From Synanceia verrucosa (taxonomy: Eukaryota; Chordata; Actinopteri; Perciformes; Synanceiidae), in contig CM056559.1 in the NCBI GenBank assembly GCA_029721515.1, forward strand, positions 18,827,479 to 18,891,478: 64,000 bases of DNA, written 5' to 3'. Shown in pieces: positions 36,701 to 50,700 of the stretch. The first letter of the stretch is position 1. Each line of letters starts with the position of its first letter. The notes beneath the pieces were generated by a model. It was not told the origin of the DNA. It searched no databases and saw only the letters and a program-made list of their open reading frames with translations. A program made the position numbers and the translations under genes.

Positions 36701-39700
36701 ATCCTGCCTGGGAGCATGTTGGAGAATATTTATGTCCATAATGTTAGTTAATCACCGAAGTAACTAAAAACAAACTAGTTTAATTAATCACATCTTAGCC
36801 CTGTGAAAACCCCACACCATCCAGGCCTCCCGATACATTTGTATATAGAGTAGTATTTATGCATAGAATATATCAAATATTATATATTCAATTATGGAAT
36901 ACATTTTTGTTTGCTTTTATAAACCAGTTAATGTTGATGTGATGTCTTATAAATGTGCTAAAACACAGATGAGTTATGAATTAAGCACAGCCATGACGGG
37001 TGATGTGCATGCTGTGTAAATTAAAAGATTTTGTGCAGCTTTAAATCGTATTGAACTGCATTAACAAACTTGAGACGGGGCAGTTAAAGGGTCAAACAAC
37101 ACACCTTTTGATACCATTTTACCATTTTAAGTGTTTCAGAGCTTCCTGTCGTAAAGTTTGAAAACATGCTCACGGCGGTTCCTTAATCAGCTGCAGTCTA
37201 CTGGACTTACAGCTCTTATAGCACTCACTAGTTGCCAACATGCTTTTTATTTATGTCAGTCTGAGCTTTACTACCATAATTGTCCCTTGAATTAGAATTG
37301 ATTGTAAGAAAAGTTCTAATCTTCAGCTGTGTCACCAGTCTTAGATGCAACACACTGAAGTGGTTGTTCTCTTTCTATAAGAGGACACAAACACTGTGGT
37401 GACAACTTGATGCTGTATGTTTCCTAGCTATTTCTAGAGCCAGTGCACAGTGGGCCTCTAGACAAGTATTTCTACTGTATGCATGTTTCAATGTGGCAGT
37501 ACGCTTGTCCGTCTTACTCCGACCTTCCTGGCGGCTTCATGCTAAGTGCCTCTCTGTTGCTGTGGCATGGGGTGTCTCCCTCTCTTTTTTTCTGCAAACT
37601 GAATTATTTACAGAGGTGCTGCAGGCCTCATGAATAATACAGAGGACAGCTGAATGAAGGACTTGTTGTATAAAAAAAGGGAGGTCAGGAGAGTTCAGCA
37701 GCAGTAACTCAATGAGGTATTTGGTTTCAGCGATAATGAGGGAAGTTAGACTGAGTCAGTCATAACTGAAGAAGTCTCCACAGACCTGAGGAAGAAAATA
37801 AATGGTTGGCTTGTTTTCAACTGACATCATTGATAATATACAGTAGTCTGGAAAATGCTAATATTAAAAGCACAATAAATAAATGTGATTAATCACAAAT
37901 TTAAAATTGAGTAATAGTTTCACAGCTATAATAACAATAATTTTTCAAAAATTTGGGGAAAAATGGACAATTTGTGTGCTCAGCATTGGCAGATGCCACG
38001 ACTTGAAGTATTATAAACAGAGAAATGATTGGGAACCTCTTTCTGATGCTGGATCAGTTTGTGGTAGTCACTCCAAAAAATTAGTGGATTATACATCACT
38101 GTTTTAAAGTAATCACTTACTTGATTAAATTACTCACTGGTGAAAATAAGAAGTTACAATACTAATTCCATTACTTTTGGATTACTCTGTAACTTCACCT
38201 GAGATAACTCAACTGCCAGATAATTTCAAAGTAAAGCTCCTCATTGTAATGAAAAGAGGACAGACACCAGATCATTTCAAAGTAAAGCTCTTCATTGTAA
38301 TAAAAGGAGGACAGACACCAGATCATTTCAAAGTAAAGCTCTTCATTGTAATAAAAGGAGGACAGACAGCAGAAAATTTCAAAGTAAAGCTCCTCATTTT
38401 AATAAAAGGAGGACAGACACCAGATCATTTCAAAGTAAAGCTCCTTATTATAATAAAAGGAGGACAGTCACCAGATAATTTCAAAGTAAAGCTCCTTATT
38501 GTAATAAAAGGAGGACAGACACCTGGGGGCTGATGTATCAAAGTAACATATGCCAGGAAACGTGGTGTACGCCAGGTTCCACGCTCACGTTCTGATGTAT
38601 CAATAGTGAACTGAGCGTGGAAACTGGCACTGCTCCATGCCAACTTCATAGCTGCCGTACGCCAGGTTCTGATGCTTTTGGTCCATTGGCGACACTTAGA
38701 GGGGATGCTGGGAAAATGTCACTAGTTGGTTCACAGCTGTGCGTGGAGCTGTGACCGGTCTTGGAGCACCACAGTGAGGAGCTGAGCGCTGCCAGTGCCC
38801 ACACAGGTGCTGACCACACTGGGCTTCTTGGCCACGGGAGCTGGCCGACCGATCAAGAGTGAGCCAGTCGACCCTGAGTCGGACCATGCCCCCTGTGTTG
38901 GACTGGATCATCCACATGTCAGTCAGGTATAAAAAAAAAAAAATTGCATACAGTGCAGTTAAACAGGTTTATCTTTTTATGCTCTTTAATATCACAAAGC
39001 TGACAGGAAGAAGTGATCATCAGTCCAAACATCACTTCACAGTAAAATTCTTCTCACTTCTTTACCGTCTCATTCTGGTTCCTTTAGAGCAACAAATTCT
39101 CAGTAATGTTCATATTTCCACCCTCTACAGACGTCTTAATGGCTCCTCCATCTTTGTTCTGTCTCCTCGTCCATGAGCTCGAGCTCTGAAGTCAAAGTCA
39201 TGATGATTGTTGATCAAACAGGAAAAGAGATGTTTGGTTTGTTTTTCTTTCCTCCTGTTATAAAAATAGCTGGAAAGTAACAGCATGGTCTTTGATTAGT
39301 AACTGTAATGTGATTACATAGGATTACTGCGTTACACACAAATGTATTCTAATGTTTTTTAATACCCCTTAAACCCTGCCAGCCTCTCCATACAGTGTGA
39401 GAGCTGCAGACTGGTGGAGCAGCAGATCAGCTCAGCAGCAGCTCAGCTCAGTGTCTCTGCTTTGGTCAGATGCCATTGCTTGTTTGGCTTCACTCAGTGC
39501 TGATTGCTGCTGACTGAAAACCACCCTGTCAGCAGTCTCCTTTTTGTGTACAGTGACACAGCAGGACTGAAGCACCTGACTGTTTCTGTGGTAACAGAAG
39601 ACAGCTCCCCTCGACCTGTTTACGGTGTGATTTTACAACATAAAGCTAACACTGTACTGTAGTAAGATGAATGGAATCATGAGTAAAAGTTCCACAGAAT

Positions 39701-41713
39701 GATGGTTAGAGCAGGAGTACATGAGAACATATACCAGTCAGTTTACATCTGAAGTTTGGTTTGCAATAAAGACAATATTTTAAGACCAGGAGTGTCACAC
39801 ATTGATAGATAAAGTAAATCAGTGCTGTGACTGATGCCATATGTTATGGATATGTGACGCCTTCTTGATGAAATTCCTTCGGGACAGTGTTCCTCTTTCC
39901 TCTTTGATAATTACAGGCCTGTTCGCCACCCGCAAATATCACAAATAATAGGGTAGAACAGGCAGTAGATCAGTGACTCTGTTCTTCTTATCAGCTCATG
40001 GTCCAGACTGTTTCCTGATGTCCAATTTTTAGAGTTGAGATGTCGCCCTTATTATCTGCTCAGTGTTTTTGTTTCCGTTGTTTACATTCCTCCTTATGCA
40101 AATAATAAAAATTACACTTTTTTTTTTTCACTTGTTTTTATGCCTCCATACCAGTGACAACCATCGCTGGAGGCATTATGTTTTTGGATTGTCAAGCTGC
40201 TGTGCAACATATGTATTTATATACACTATATTGCCAAAAGTATTTGCTCACCCATCCAAATAATCAGAATCAGGTGTTCCAATCACTTCCATGGCCACAG
40301 GTGTATAAAATCAAGCACCTAGGCATGCAGACTGCTTTTACAAACATTTTCTCTCTCCCTGAGCTCTCAGGAGCTCAGTGAATTCCAGCGTGGAACTGTG
40401 ATAGGATGCCACCTGTGCAACAAATCCAGTTGTGAAATTTCCTCGCTCCTAAATATTCCACAGTCAACTGACAACTGTATTATAAGAATGTGGAAGTGTT
40501 TGGGAACGACAGCAACTCAGTCACGAAGTGGTAGGCCACGTAAACTGATGGAGCGGGGTCAGCGGATGCTGAGGCACATAGTGCCTTTCTGCAGAGTCAA
40601 TCGCTACAGACCTCCAAACTTCTTGTGGCCTTCAGATTAGCTCAAGAAGAGTGCACAGAGAGCTTCATGGAATGGGTTTCCATGGCCGAGCAGCTGCATC
40701 CAAGCCATACATCACCAAGTACAATGCAAAGCGTCAGATGCAGTGGTGTAAAGCACGCCGCCACTGAACTCTAGAGCAGTGGAGACGCGTTCTCTGGAGT
40801 GACGAATCACATTTCTCCATCTGGCAGTCTGATGGACGAGTCTGGGTTTGGCGGTTGCCAGGAGAATGATACTTGTCGGACTGCATTGTGCCAAGTGTAA
40901 AGTTTGGTGGAGTGGGGATTATGGTGTGGGGTTGTTTTTCAGGAGCTGGGCTTGGCCCCTTAGTTCCAGTGAAAGGAACTCTGAATGCTTCAGCATACCA
41001 AGACATTTTGAACAATTCCATGCTCCCAACTTTGTGGGAACAGTTTGGAGCTGGCCCCTTCCTCTTCCAACATGACTGTGCACCAGTGCACAAAGCGAGG
41101 TCCATAAAGACATGGATGACAGAGTCTGGTGTGGATGAACTTGACTGGCCTGCACAGAGTCCTGACCTCAACCTGATAGAACACCTTTGGGATGAATTAG
41201 AGCAGAGACTGAGAGCCAGGCCTTCTCATCCAACATCAGCGTGTTTTCTCACAAATACGCTTCTGGAAGAATGGTCAAAAATTCCCATAAACACACTCCT
41301 AAACCTTGTGGACAGTCTTCCCAGAAGAGTTGAAGCTGTTATAGCTGCAAAGGGTGGACCGACGTCATATTGAACCCTATGGAATGGGATGTCACTCAAG
41401 TTCATATGTGAGTCAAGGCAGGTGAGAATACTTTTGGCAATATAGTGTGCGCTCACTCTACCTGGTGTGAATTTCTTCAAGTTCAGCACAAATGTCCACT
41501 TGATCTAAATGGTGAACTAATTAGAATTTCATGGTCTAGGATCACTGTTACCACCCCTTGGTGTTTAATGATGCCAAAATTATTGTAGAGGATAGATAGA
41601 TAGATAGATAGATAGATACTTTGTTAATCCTAAGGAAAATTCAGGTAAGAAGCGTATTAAACAGAATGAAAAGCAGAGTACACAGAGGAGAGCTATGAAT
41701 ATAAAATGTAATT

Positions 41714-41744
<31 letters not shown>

Positions 41745-44732
41745 GTGTGTATATATATATTTATATATATATACATGTGTGTGTGTATATATATATTTAT
41801 AATATGTGTATGTATAAATTTATAATAAATATATTTGTTTTAATTTTTATATACACATCAAATTTATATTTTAAAAATTGTATATGTATTTGTGTACCGA
41901 TAAAACATGTAATTAGTGTAAATTGGAAATAGAAACAGATACCTTTTGTACGCCTCAAAGTATCACATATAGCCTATAACAAACACACATGCAAGTCAAG
42001 GAAAAGGACCACCAGAGGAAAGACATGGAGTCATGTGATACTTTAGACTAACAGTAGGCTGTTGGTGGGTGAGGAATGTCGTTGTGCCAGCAGGCCACGA
42101 ATGGCTTCTGTTGTTCATATCAACCTGCTAACATTCACAGAAGTCCCAAAACGTAGAAGCAAGTGAACATGCCAGTCCTTCACAATCACTCATTCTACAC
42201 TCACACTTCAGCACATGTCCAGTGCCACTCTACTTATCTGCTGTTGGGTTTCCGTTTGAGCAAACAGGGCAGGGAATGGCCTGGGGCTCATTGTTCAATC
42301 ACTGCATCCTGCCACTGCTGCTGTGTGTCAACATAGTACAGTAGGCTTTCATATGGCATTGTAGTTACTCACTGATAATATGTGCAGAATACCAGAAGTG
42401 TAGTATGAAGGAGCCTCTCAGTATGGAGATCAGATCTGATTTTGCTGTTAGCTGATTGCAACTTCTCACATTTTGAATATTCAACTCATGTCCAGGTATC
42501 CTGTATTTTCAATTTTTAGTCTCTCTACAAAGACATTTCCTACAGTACCTGTACAGTGTGTAACAATTACAGTATATTTCCCTTTTGAGATTAGCTATGG
42601 GATGCTTCCTTAGTACTTTTTGAGCCAGCAGTCATGGGACAGTTCACTGTTCAAAATGTTCACTGAGGTAATAAATCAAGAGGGAAGAAGGCTCATTTTC
42701 TCATTGACTTCTTGCTGCCGAGTGGGATAGAAACGGCAAGTGGCCTTTGGTCACTTTGGTCCAGGTGAAAATCTAAAGTGAGTGTGCAATCAGACAAGGA
42801 ACAAAGGTAAACAGAAACAGTTCAGGACTCTGCACTTTTGACAAGAACTGACAAGGAGGAAAGCATTCAACCTCTGTGACATCTTAAATATAAGGAGAAG
42901 ACGTTGTTGTTCCTCACAGGATGTAAACTGGAGGAAGTGAATTTATCCTCTCTTCTGTGTCCAATACTTTGGTTTGTGGCCTCTCTGCTTTGTGTTCAGT
43001 GCTAATAAGCTAACATGTATCACTGATGGTAAACATCACCATTAGCACTGTCGTTGTGAGCACTGAAGAAGCAAGATATCAGATGTTAGACCAAAGAGGT
43101 GGCTAGATTTTTAACACTTGATGAATTAAAATTAGTGTAGTTAAAGCAGTGTTTTAGAGGGCAACATATCCTGATGTCAGTCCCCAGTGTGATTTGATCT
43201 CCAATCATACTGGATCCTACATTGCATAATAATTATGGTACTCAATAGAGTCTTTTGTTGGCCCAAACCAAGATTCCCCGATGACATCATCAGGGTTATT
43301 TTCTCAGACGAGATGAAACTCCTCCAGAGTCACAGAGGGCCGTTCTGTGTAGATATGTCCATGCACAGCATATCACAGATGTTAGTACAATGAACAGGGC
43401 TGAATGACATCAGAAAAGCACAGTGACAAACATCTGTGTCCTTTAACCCTGCTGAGTGATAGTTGAGTGGAAGAAGCCAATAAAAAAAAAAAAAAAAAAA
43501 AAAAAGGACTTTGTCCCGAGTCCATCACGGAGGACAGTGTGAAGAGAAGCCCTAATGGCTGCTGACATGAACTGCCTCTAATTATCAATACAGTCAATGC
43601 TGCACAAGCTGTCAGCCACTCTCACACCACTGAGGCTTTTAGTCAACGAATTTCATCCAAATCTCAATGTCTATGTTTGCTTTTTGAAGCATCTGTATGT
43701 CCATGTTTGGCCCACAGAGACAGAATTAACATTACATGCAGTTTTTAATCCATTTATCACATCTAGTGGAACTCAACAAGTCCTTCAACATTGTTCGTGG
43801 TTATAGCCACACTGACTGCATCTGTGAGGGTTAGGAAATACTTCAGGGTGTTCCCTGTGGTTTTGATTGGTATGATCTGTTGCGCCATCGTGTTGCTATT
43901 TGCTTCTGTCTTAGTGGCACAACTGTCAGCAGGATTCTCTACAAAGAGCTATTTCTCTGAATGAAATCATTGTTTCAGAGCAGCTGTTTACTCCTACGAC
44001 ACCATGTCCACTCTGCAGTGATCTTTCCCCATAAATGTCTCTGATAGTTTAATGTGATTAATTGTCACAGAACCAGATGATGCAGAAGAAAAATACATCC
44101 TAATATTTATCCCAGTAAGCCCAGTCAGATCCACATGGAAGAGATTCATGTCACACACAGGTGTTGAGTCCCAGTCAGTCCTGTATGCTCACACCGCCAT
44201 ATTGGACAGCGTTCTGCGACCACGTCTGCTTTGATTTAGGTCAGAGGTGGATGTGGTTGGTTCTATATGAGCCGTGGCATTCCACAGAGTCAGCACCGCC
44301 CATCAGCTACAAACATGCTTGGACAGATTCCAGTGTTGCGAGCATGTAATGAAAATGTTATCTTTTGTAATCAGCAACTTCCTGGCCCAGTTAGAATAGT
44401 AATTACACAGATATGAAGATAAACCGATCATAAATGAATGACCACAACTCTGACATCCCTGGTATTTGTCTCAAGGAGACAGAAGAGTGTCAATGATGTC
44501 CTTGCAAGCTGCTTTCATCTGCTCCTCAATTTCACACTATGCGTGTCAGCGTGGATTTAGAGCCGCCGTGTGTGCTCGCAGATTCCCTACTTAGTGGACG
44601 TGAACTGTGTGTGGATAAATCTGTATGTTAGTGTCACATGTGCACATGTTCAGACAGATACATCATGCACTCTGTCTGACCTACTTCTGCTGTCCTGCAC
44701 CAGGACTGAAACACCGAAAGGCAAAAAACACA

Positions 44733-44765
<33 letters not shown>

Positions 44766-47700
44766 CATTCCCCGTCACACAAGGTTAGTGTCTGATTTGT
44801 TTAATACACTGAGCCCGTGTTTTCACCTTGAACAGGCTTATGGGATGTTTATTTACAGCAGTCTCTGGACTGTACTCATCATCTCAGCAGAGCAGACCGT
44901 AACAATCCGACGGCTCTTCTGTCTATCAGAGGCAGTAGCTGGAAGGTGCCAGCGAAGTTCTGGTCGCATATGAAACTGGAAAAGCCTAGGAATGTATTTA
45001 TACCAACCATGTCTTGTTAGCTTGTTGAGAAGAAGGTTAAATCATGGTCCAAACTTATGCTTCATTTTGGCGAGGAGAGTACCTCGACCTCTGACCAACA
45101 TGAATGAGACTCAGTGATAAACAGAGTGAAAACTGCCATACCGTATTGATATCTGAATTTATTTTACTTTCATCTTATAAAATAGTTTTTTATTCTACAG
45201 GAACTGTTGTACACTAGCCTGGTCTTACCAGACCGTCATACTATCGTACAAAGAGTCTGGCATTCCTCCATTGAGAACCGATTACAGACGGGAGGTGTGA
45301 ACTCTGTTGAAGTTTGAAACGATTGGATCTGATTTTACCCAATCGCTAACATTTGGTCGTGACGTATGTAATGCACTGCTAGCATTCAGGCCTTCGCCAC
45401 GAACGGAGCTAAATGAAAAATAAGACTTTTCCCAAACCCCGTGGGGAGTAAAGCCACAGCATCTTTGCCAGCAATAAAACTGGTTAAACATTCCTCTTGT
45501 GCCGACTTCAACTGCTTAATATTTGGGAGCCTAGCCAATACGGATTGAATGGCTTCTTTCACTTGTGTCTCTGCCGCCATTGCCAAACTACAACATCTAG
45601 ACTACAACACAAATGCTGTGCATTCAACGTCATTGTTAACACCCGCCTCCCCCAGTCCCCCACCATTTGCTGATTGGCCAGGATGGAAATCATCCTGAGA
45701 AAAAGAGTCAAAGGGGCTCAAACCCAGACGTAATCTGCAAGGAAATGATAATTGAGGGCTACGGCCAGGCTAGTCGTACACTAATTTGACTTATGTACTG
45801 ACTATATCTAAAGGAACAGGGAACCATAGACGCCAGGCTGGTGAAAGCAGGAAAGCTGAATTGTTTTTGGTGTCTTTACGCAGACAGATGATCCTGTATC
45901 GGTTTCATCCACAGAGTGAAGTCTGGGGCATGTTTAGTCTCGTTTAGGACAGAGACTGGAGGGAGAATTAAACTGCTTGTCTGGCTCTGTCAAAAATGAA
46001 AAAAAATGCTCATAATCTAGTTAATTTTTGTTTATCATGTGTAGAAGCATAAAGACCAAGGTGTTGTCCTGATCAGCAGCTTCTGCGTGAAGCCGTCACA
46101 GGGTTACTCCAGATGAATTTAGCTCACCAGTCTGTCTGAAGGGCAAAGCTGGTGGTGCATCATCATACTGAGCTCAGGGTCTGAATCAGTGTGACATCCA
46201 ATGGATGACATGTTCAGTCCTGTCAACATGGGCATGGAAACCCTACGACTGTGTGTGCATGCTCCTGATTGATAACAATAATAATAATAATAATAATATT
46301 GTAATATCAGAGGAATGTCACATCTCCATTGGAGGAATGTCACATCTCCATTGGAGGAATGTACACTTGAATTGTGTCACTATGGTTTAGTACTGAGAGC
46401 TCTGGCGCCTGGAGGAGGTCAACTTCCAGCTTCAGGCCGTTTCAGACTATTTATCTTTGCTCTTATCTAAATAGGTCTGCTAAAAGAACACATCATCACT
46501 GTGACACTAATATAAATAATGTCTTGTTCACTGAATTCCAAGAAGACTATATTATAATTCCACTTGTATCTCTTGATGCTGCTCAGTTACTTTAACAGTC
46601 GTGCTTGATGTGTCGTTGATCTGTTATCATTGACTGAGTTGTATTATCAAAATGACGTCTGATTAGGTTGTGGAAGTGTCCCTCTCAGCTGATCTGGCTT
46701 TAAATGCCATTCATAATACTTGCAGTGACTTTTGAACGCACCGTTACGTCATTTCTATCCTCGCCCTCCCCTTTGAGCTGCACTCTCATTTCCTCCTCCT
46801 TACCAGTCAGCTGGACTAAAGCTGTCACTCTGTTTATTTTACAGCACAGTTTCTTTGTTTTTTATCACTTACCGTTCCCTGGAAAATCATGGCAGCTGCT
46901 GGGAAATGAAAGAGGCTGTGTGTGGCTGCACGTGGAGCTGCTCCTGGTACTCTGGCTCCATCTTGTGGTCTGACAGCAGAAGTGGTGGAAGTACAAGTAC
47001 AATTCGTTGATATCTGCTAGTGTGTCTTATTGCGAGGTGGTTCGTGTCAGGTGTGTTTGGAAGGGTTGTGTTGAGTTGTGTGTGTTTGGAAGGGTTTTAC
47101 TTTAGTGGAGAACAGAGTCAGTTGTATTATTAGAATGCATTCCTATACATCCCAAACAAATCTGAAGATGTTATGTTTCCTTTTTGTGTTCTGGGAAGAG
47201 TTTCAGAATGTTTCATATTAAATCAAGTAGTGCAATATAGGAAAACAAAGAAAAATGAATACATGACCTCAGTCTTTTCAGCCTTCTTATTTTTGTAGAT
47301 ATAATTCAATGTCCTTGTGAAACACTGAAAAAAAGTTTGTGATTTGTACATTTATGAATGTAAAATTTTGCTAAAATAATTAATAGATTAAGAACATGTA
47401 TCTTTTTATTGTCATCTTTTCTACCTTTTTAAAGTATCCAAAAATAACATGTTATTTATATACAAAACAATACAAAATTTGCATTAGGTTTGACACAGAT
47501 AAACACTGCCACATCTCTCCATAGCTTCATTGTGAGATCGCAATCCCAGAAAAGCTGTGGCACAGATTTTTGGGTGAACATAACATTTATTCTTGAATTA
47601 TTGTGGTCCATGCCAGCATTGACCTTTTCAGTATTGAACCAAAGCTACTTATTGTGGATGTAATCACTATGTGAGGTTCCTCAGTTGTGTGGCATTACAC

Positions 47701-50700
47701 AATATTCACGGTTGTATTTTAGCAGGAAAAACAACAATGCTGGAAATACTTGTTACATTTTCTTGTTTGGGTAGAAGGGGTTGCCATCCAAACCTACAGT
47801 AAATGTTGGAAGTGTATCCCCAGTTATGTGTGACTTTATTTTGAACTTTTTCCACACAAATGGTTGCCAATTCAGCCTGTAGAAATCACCCTAACAAGCT
47901 CAACTAACTAGAATGCTACAGTTGACAATAACCACTGCGCTGCCAAAACTTTCCAGGTAAAACTTTCCAGTGAGTAGTACACATAAACATGTGTTTAGGT
48001 GCCAAACAGCTGGACACAAATACATACCAAACTCCTACTGTGCAGAACGTATCATGTACACACCTGACACCTTTTCATTCTAGTGTAGTCATCAAGATTT
48101 GACAGGCAGCATCACAAGACAATGACGAGCTACTGGTCTTCATTCATTGCCTGCATATAATTTCCGGGAACATGTTGCACTCTGGTTCTGCTTTTCTTTG
48201 CGCTGCCATGCAGAGCGGTTTCACACAGGAAGGTGATGCAACTTACAGCACACTAACATGCGGACATGTAGAAAGAGAGAGCAGGGCTGATAACGGGGGA
48301 GAGAAGGTTTTAAGTGAATTTGATGTGCAGACTGCTGAGGTACTGGAGGTGGGATTGAACCACAGATGATGACTGGGGGGAATGTAAAGGTATGTAACCA
48401 GTAGGTTGGATGGAGCTTCAGATGGTCAGGGACACTTAGTTATTTTTAGTCTTTTTAACACTGTCTGTCCACGGTCCTTTATCAGCAACATAAATTCATA
48501 GTTAACATCTTAGAAAGATTAAATAGTGGGGATTGATTTTAGAAAATAGCGGTTGATGCACCATATGAACTCTGACTGCAACTTATATTTGACTAATTTA
48601 GTCTTCTGTTAAAGCCTCTCTATACCATGTCCAGAGCATTAATAGAACAACAAACTGCCATTTGATACGTTATGGTGGAAAGATGTCTGATCTGAGCAGA
48701 GTCAAGGTTCTTCTTGCTTTGTTGATGTAGCTTTTAGTTCAGCAGTGATTTAAAAGAAGTGAGAGTTGCAGCTGACCTGCAGTTTTCTGGAATTTTGTTC
48801 CAAATATAAGGATAAAAAAAATGAATGCTGCTTCTTCGTGTTTAGTTTTGACTCAAGGGTCAGTAAGCAGACCTGAACTAGATGACCAGAGAGGTCTGGA
48901 TGGTTCATAATGTAGCAGAAGATCTGACCAGATCAGGTATTTCAGCCCCAAAATATTTATTGCCTTATAAACCAACAGTAGTATTTTGAAATCAATTCTG
49001 TGGCATTGTAAAGTCCTCAGAACTGGAGTGATGTGATCTTGGTCTTAGTGAGGACTCGAGCAGAAGCATTCTGGATCAGCTGCAGCTGTCTAATTGAAAC
49101 CAGCAAAGACTACATTACATTATTACTATTTTAAGGTGATAGTAGGCTGACTTAATAATTGTTTTAATGTGGCTGTTGAACTTTAGGTCTGAGTCCATGA
49201 CTCCACCAATAGCCTATTTCTGCAACAGTGTTCAGATTAGCTGAAGCTAGCTGGCATCATCCAACTTTCTGTTGTGTTCTGTTTGTTTCTACTTATGGCA
49301 TTTTATTGTTTCTAATAATTAAGAATTCTCGTTATTCTGATTGTGCACTGAAGCGTACCTGAAAGTAGCATCAGCTTGATTAATTTACACCTAAAGTTTC
49401 CCCTGAAGCTTGGTCTGTGGATTTTTTTCACTCACCAACCGGAGAGTCATACAGTTAATTTGGGACAGTGGCTTCACATCTGAACAAACGGCATGATCCT
49501 TCAACTGAGTCAGAGTAGCCCCTGAACGCCCTGTGATGTCACCTTCTAAGTCCTGTATTATTATTTTTTTTTATATGACCTTTATTTAAGTATTCAGTTC
49601 ACAAATTATGTCAAACATAACACATAACACAAATTCACAAATACAAAAACACAAAAAAACAATAAATAGAATAATACAATTACAAAATACACTCCTGGGA
49701 TCTCAGATAAGGTAATATAATCATAATAATACTAAAGAACAAAATAAATAAATACCAATAACTAATACAATATCACTATGTCCACACATAAATATATTTA
49801 ATAATCTCTGCAATCCTAAATTTCATTAATTGTCATAGGGTACATGAAATATCTTTTCATAGTTATCTAAAAATTGTGTATTTTTTATTTTTAACCAGGG
49901 CTAGGGATTTATATAGTGAGTTAAGTCCTGTATTTTACTGGTGTGTCTGGTACCTGGTATGCCCTCAAAAACATGACGGATGTTTCCTTACACATACAAA
50001 CACACATGTGCACCCAGAAACAGCTGAGATGATAGCAACTGCGGCAGCATGTGCGGTTGAACAGCGAGGCTGCTGATTGGACTGAGGAGGTGCCAGTGGG
50101 AGTTCATGGAGAGCAGAGGCTCCTATTTTTACTCCTGCTCGACACCCTCATATCACAACAGCTGTCCCCACATTTCTGGTGTGTCTGCTGTCAGGAATAG
50201 CCGGCCTGTTAGAGCGCCGCCCCTCTCTTCGGCTCTCCTCGGCTCTTTGCTCTTCACTTTCCACGCTCTCCAGCGTCCTGCGATTTCCTCCACTTTGGCC
50301 ACTTTTTTTTTGATTTCACCTGTGACTCGTGGGAACTATTTGGATACAGGAATTGTGGGATCACGCCACAATCAGGTAGCACAACGTGTGATGAAGTTTA
50401 ACAAGTAGTGAGCTCTTTTGTGGGAGAATCTATGACAAGCGTGGGCCCTTGAGGTCCAGCTGCCGATGGGACTATTTTTAGACTTTAGCTGAGAGGGCAG
50501 CTTCAGTGGTTTTCCAACTGAATTCAGTATTTTATAGCTTTTGTGTTCCCCTTTATCCTACTTGGATGTGTTCAGTGAGAGTTAGAAGTCAGTGTGGATA
50601 CATAATCAGTTCATGAGGAACATCTTGTGTTATTAGCTGTTTTTTTAAGGTCTTTTTTCTCTGTTTGTTACTCTGATAGACCGGCCATTCACTTTTTGTA

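Noticed and set aside
38216..38523. Possible CRISPR-like direct repeats
   Set aside because: The units are contiguous without spacers and the genome is a vertebrate one.
38177..38533. 118-codon frame with repeated 17-residue units
   Set aside because: It is the in-frame reading of a 51-bp noncoding minisatellite that is part of a dispersed repeat; the second copy at 7309 is not open.
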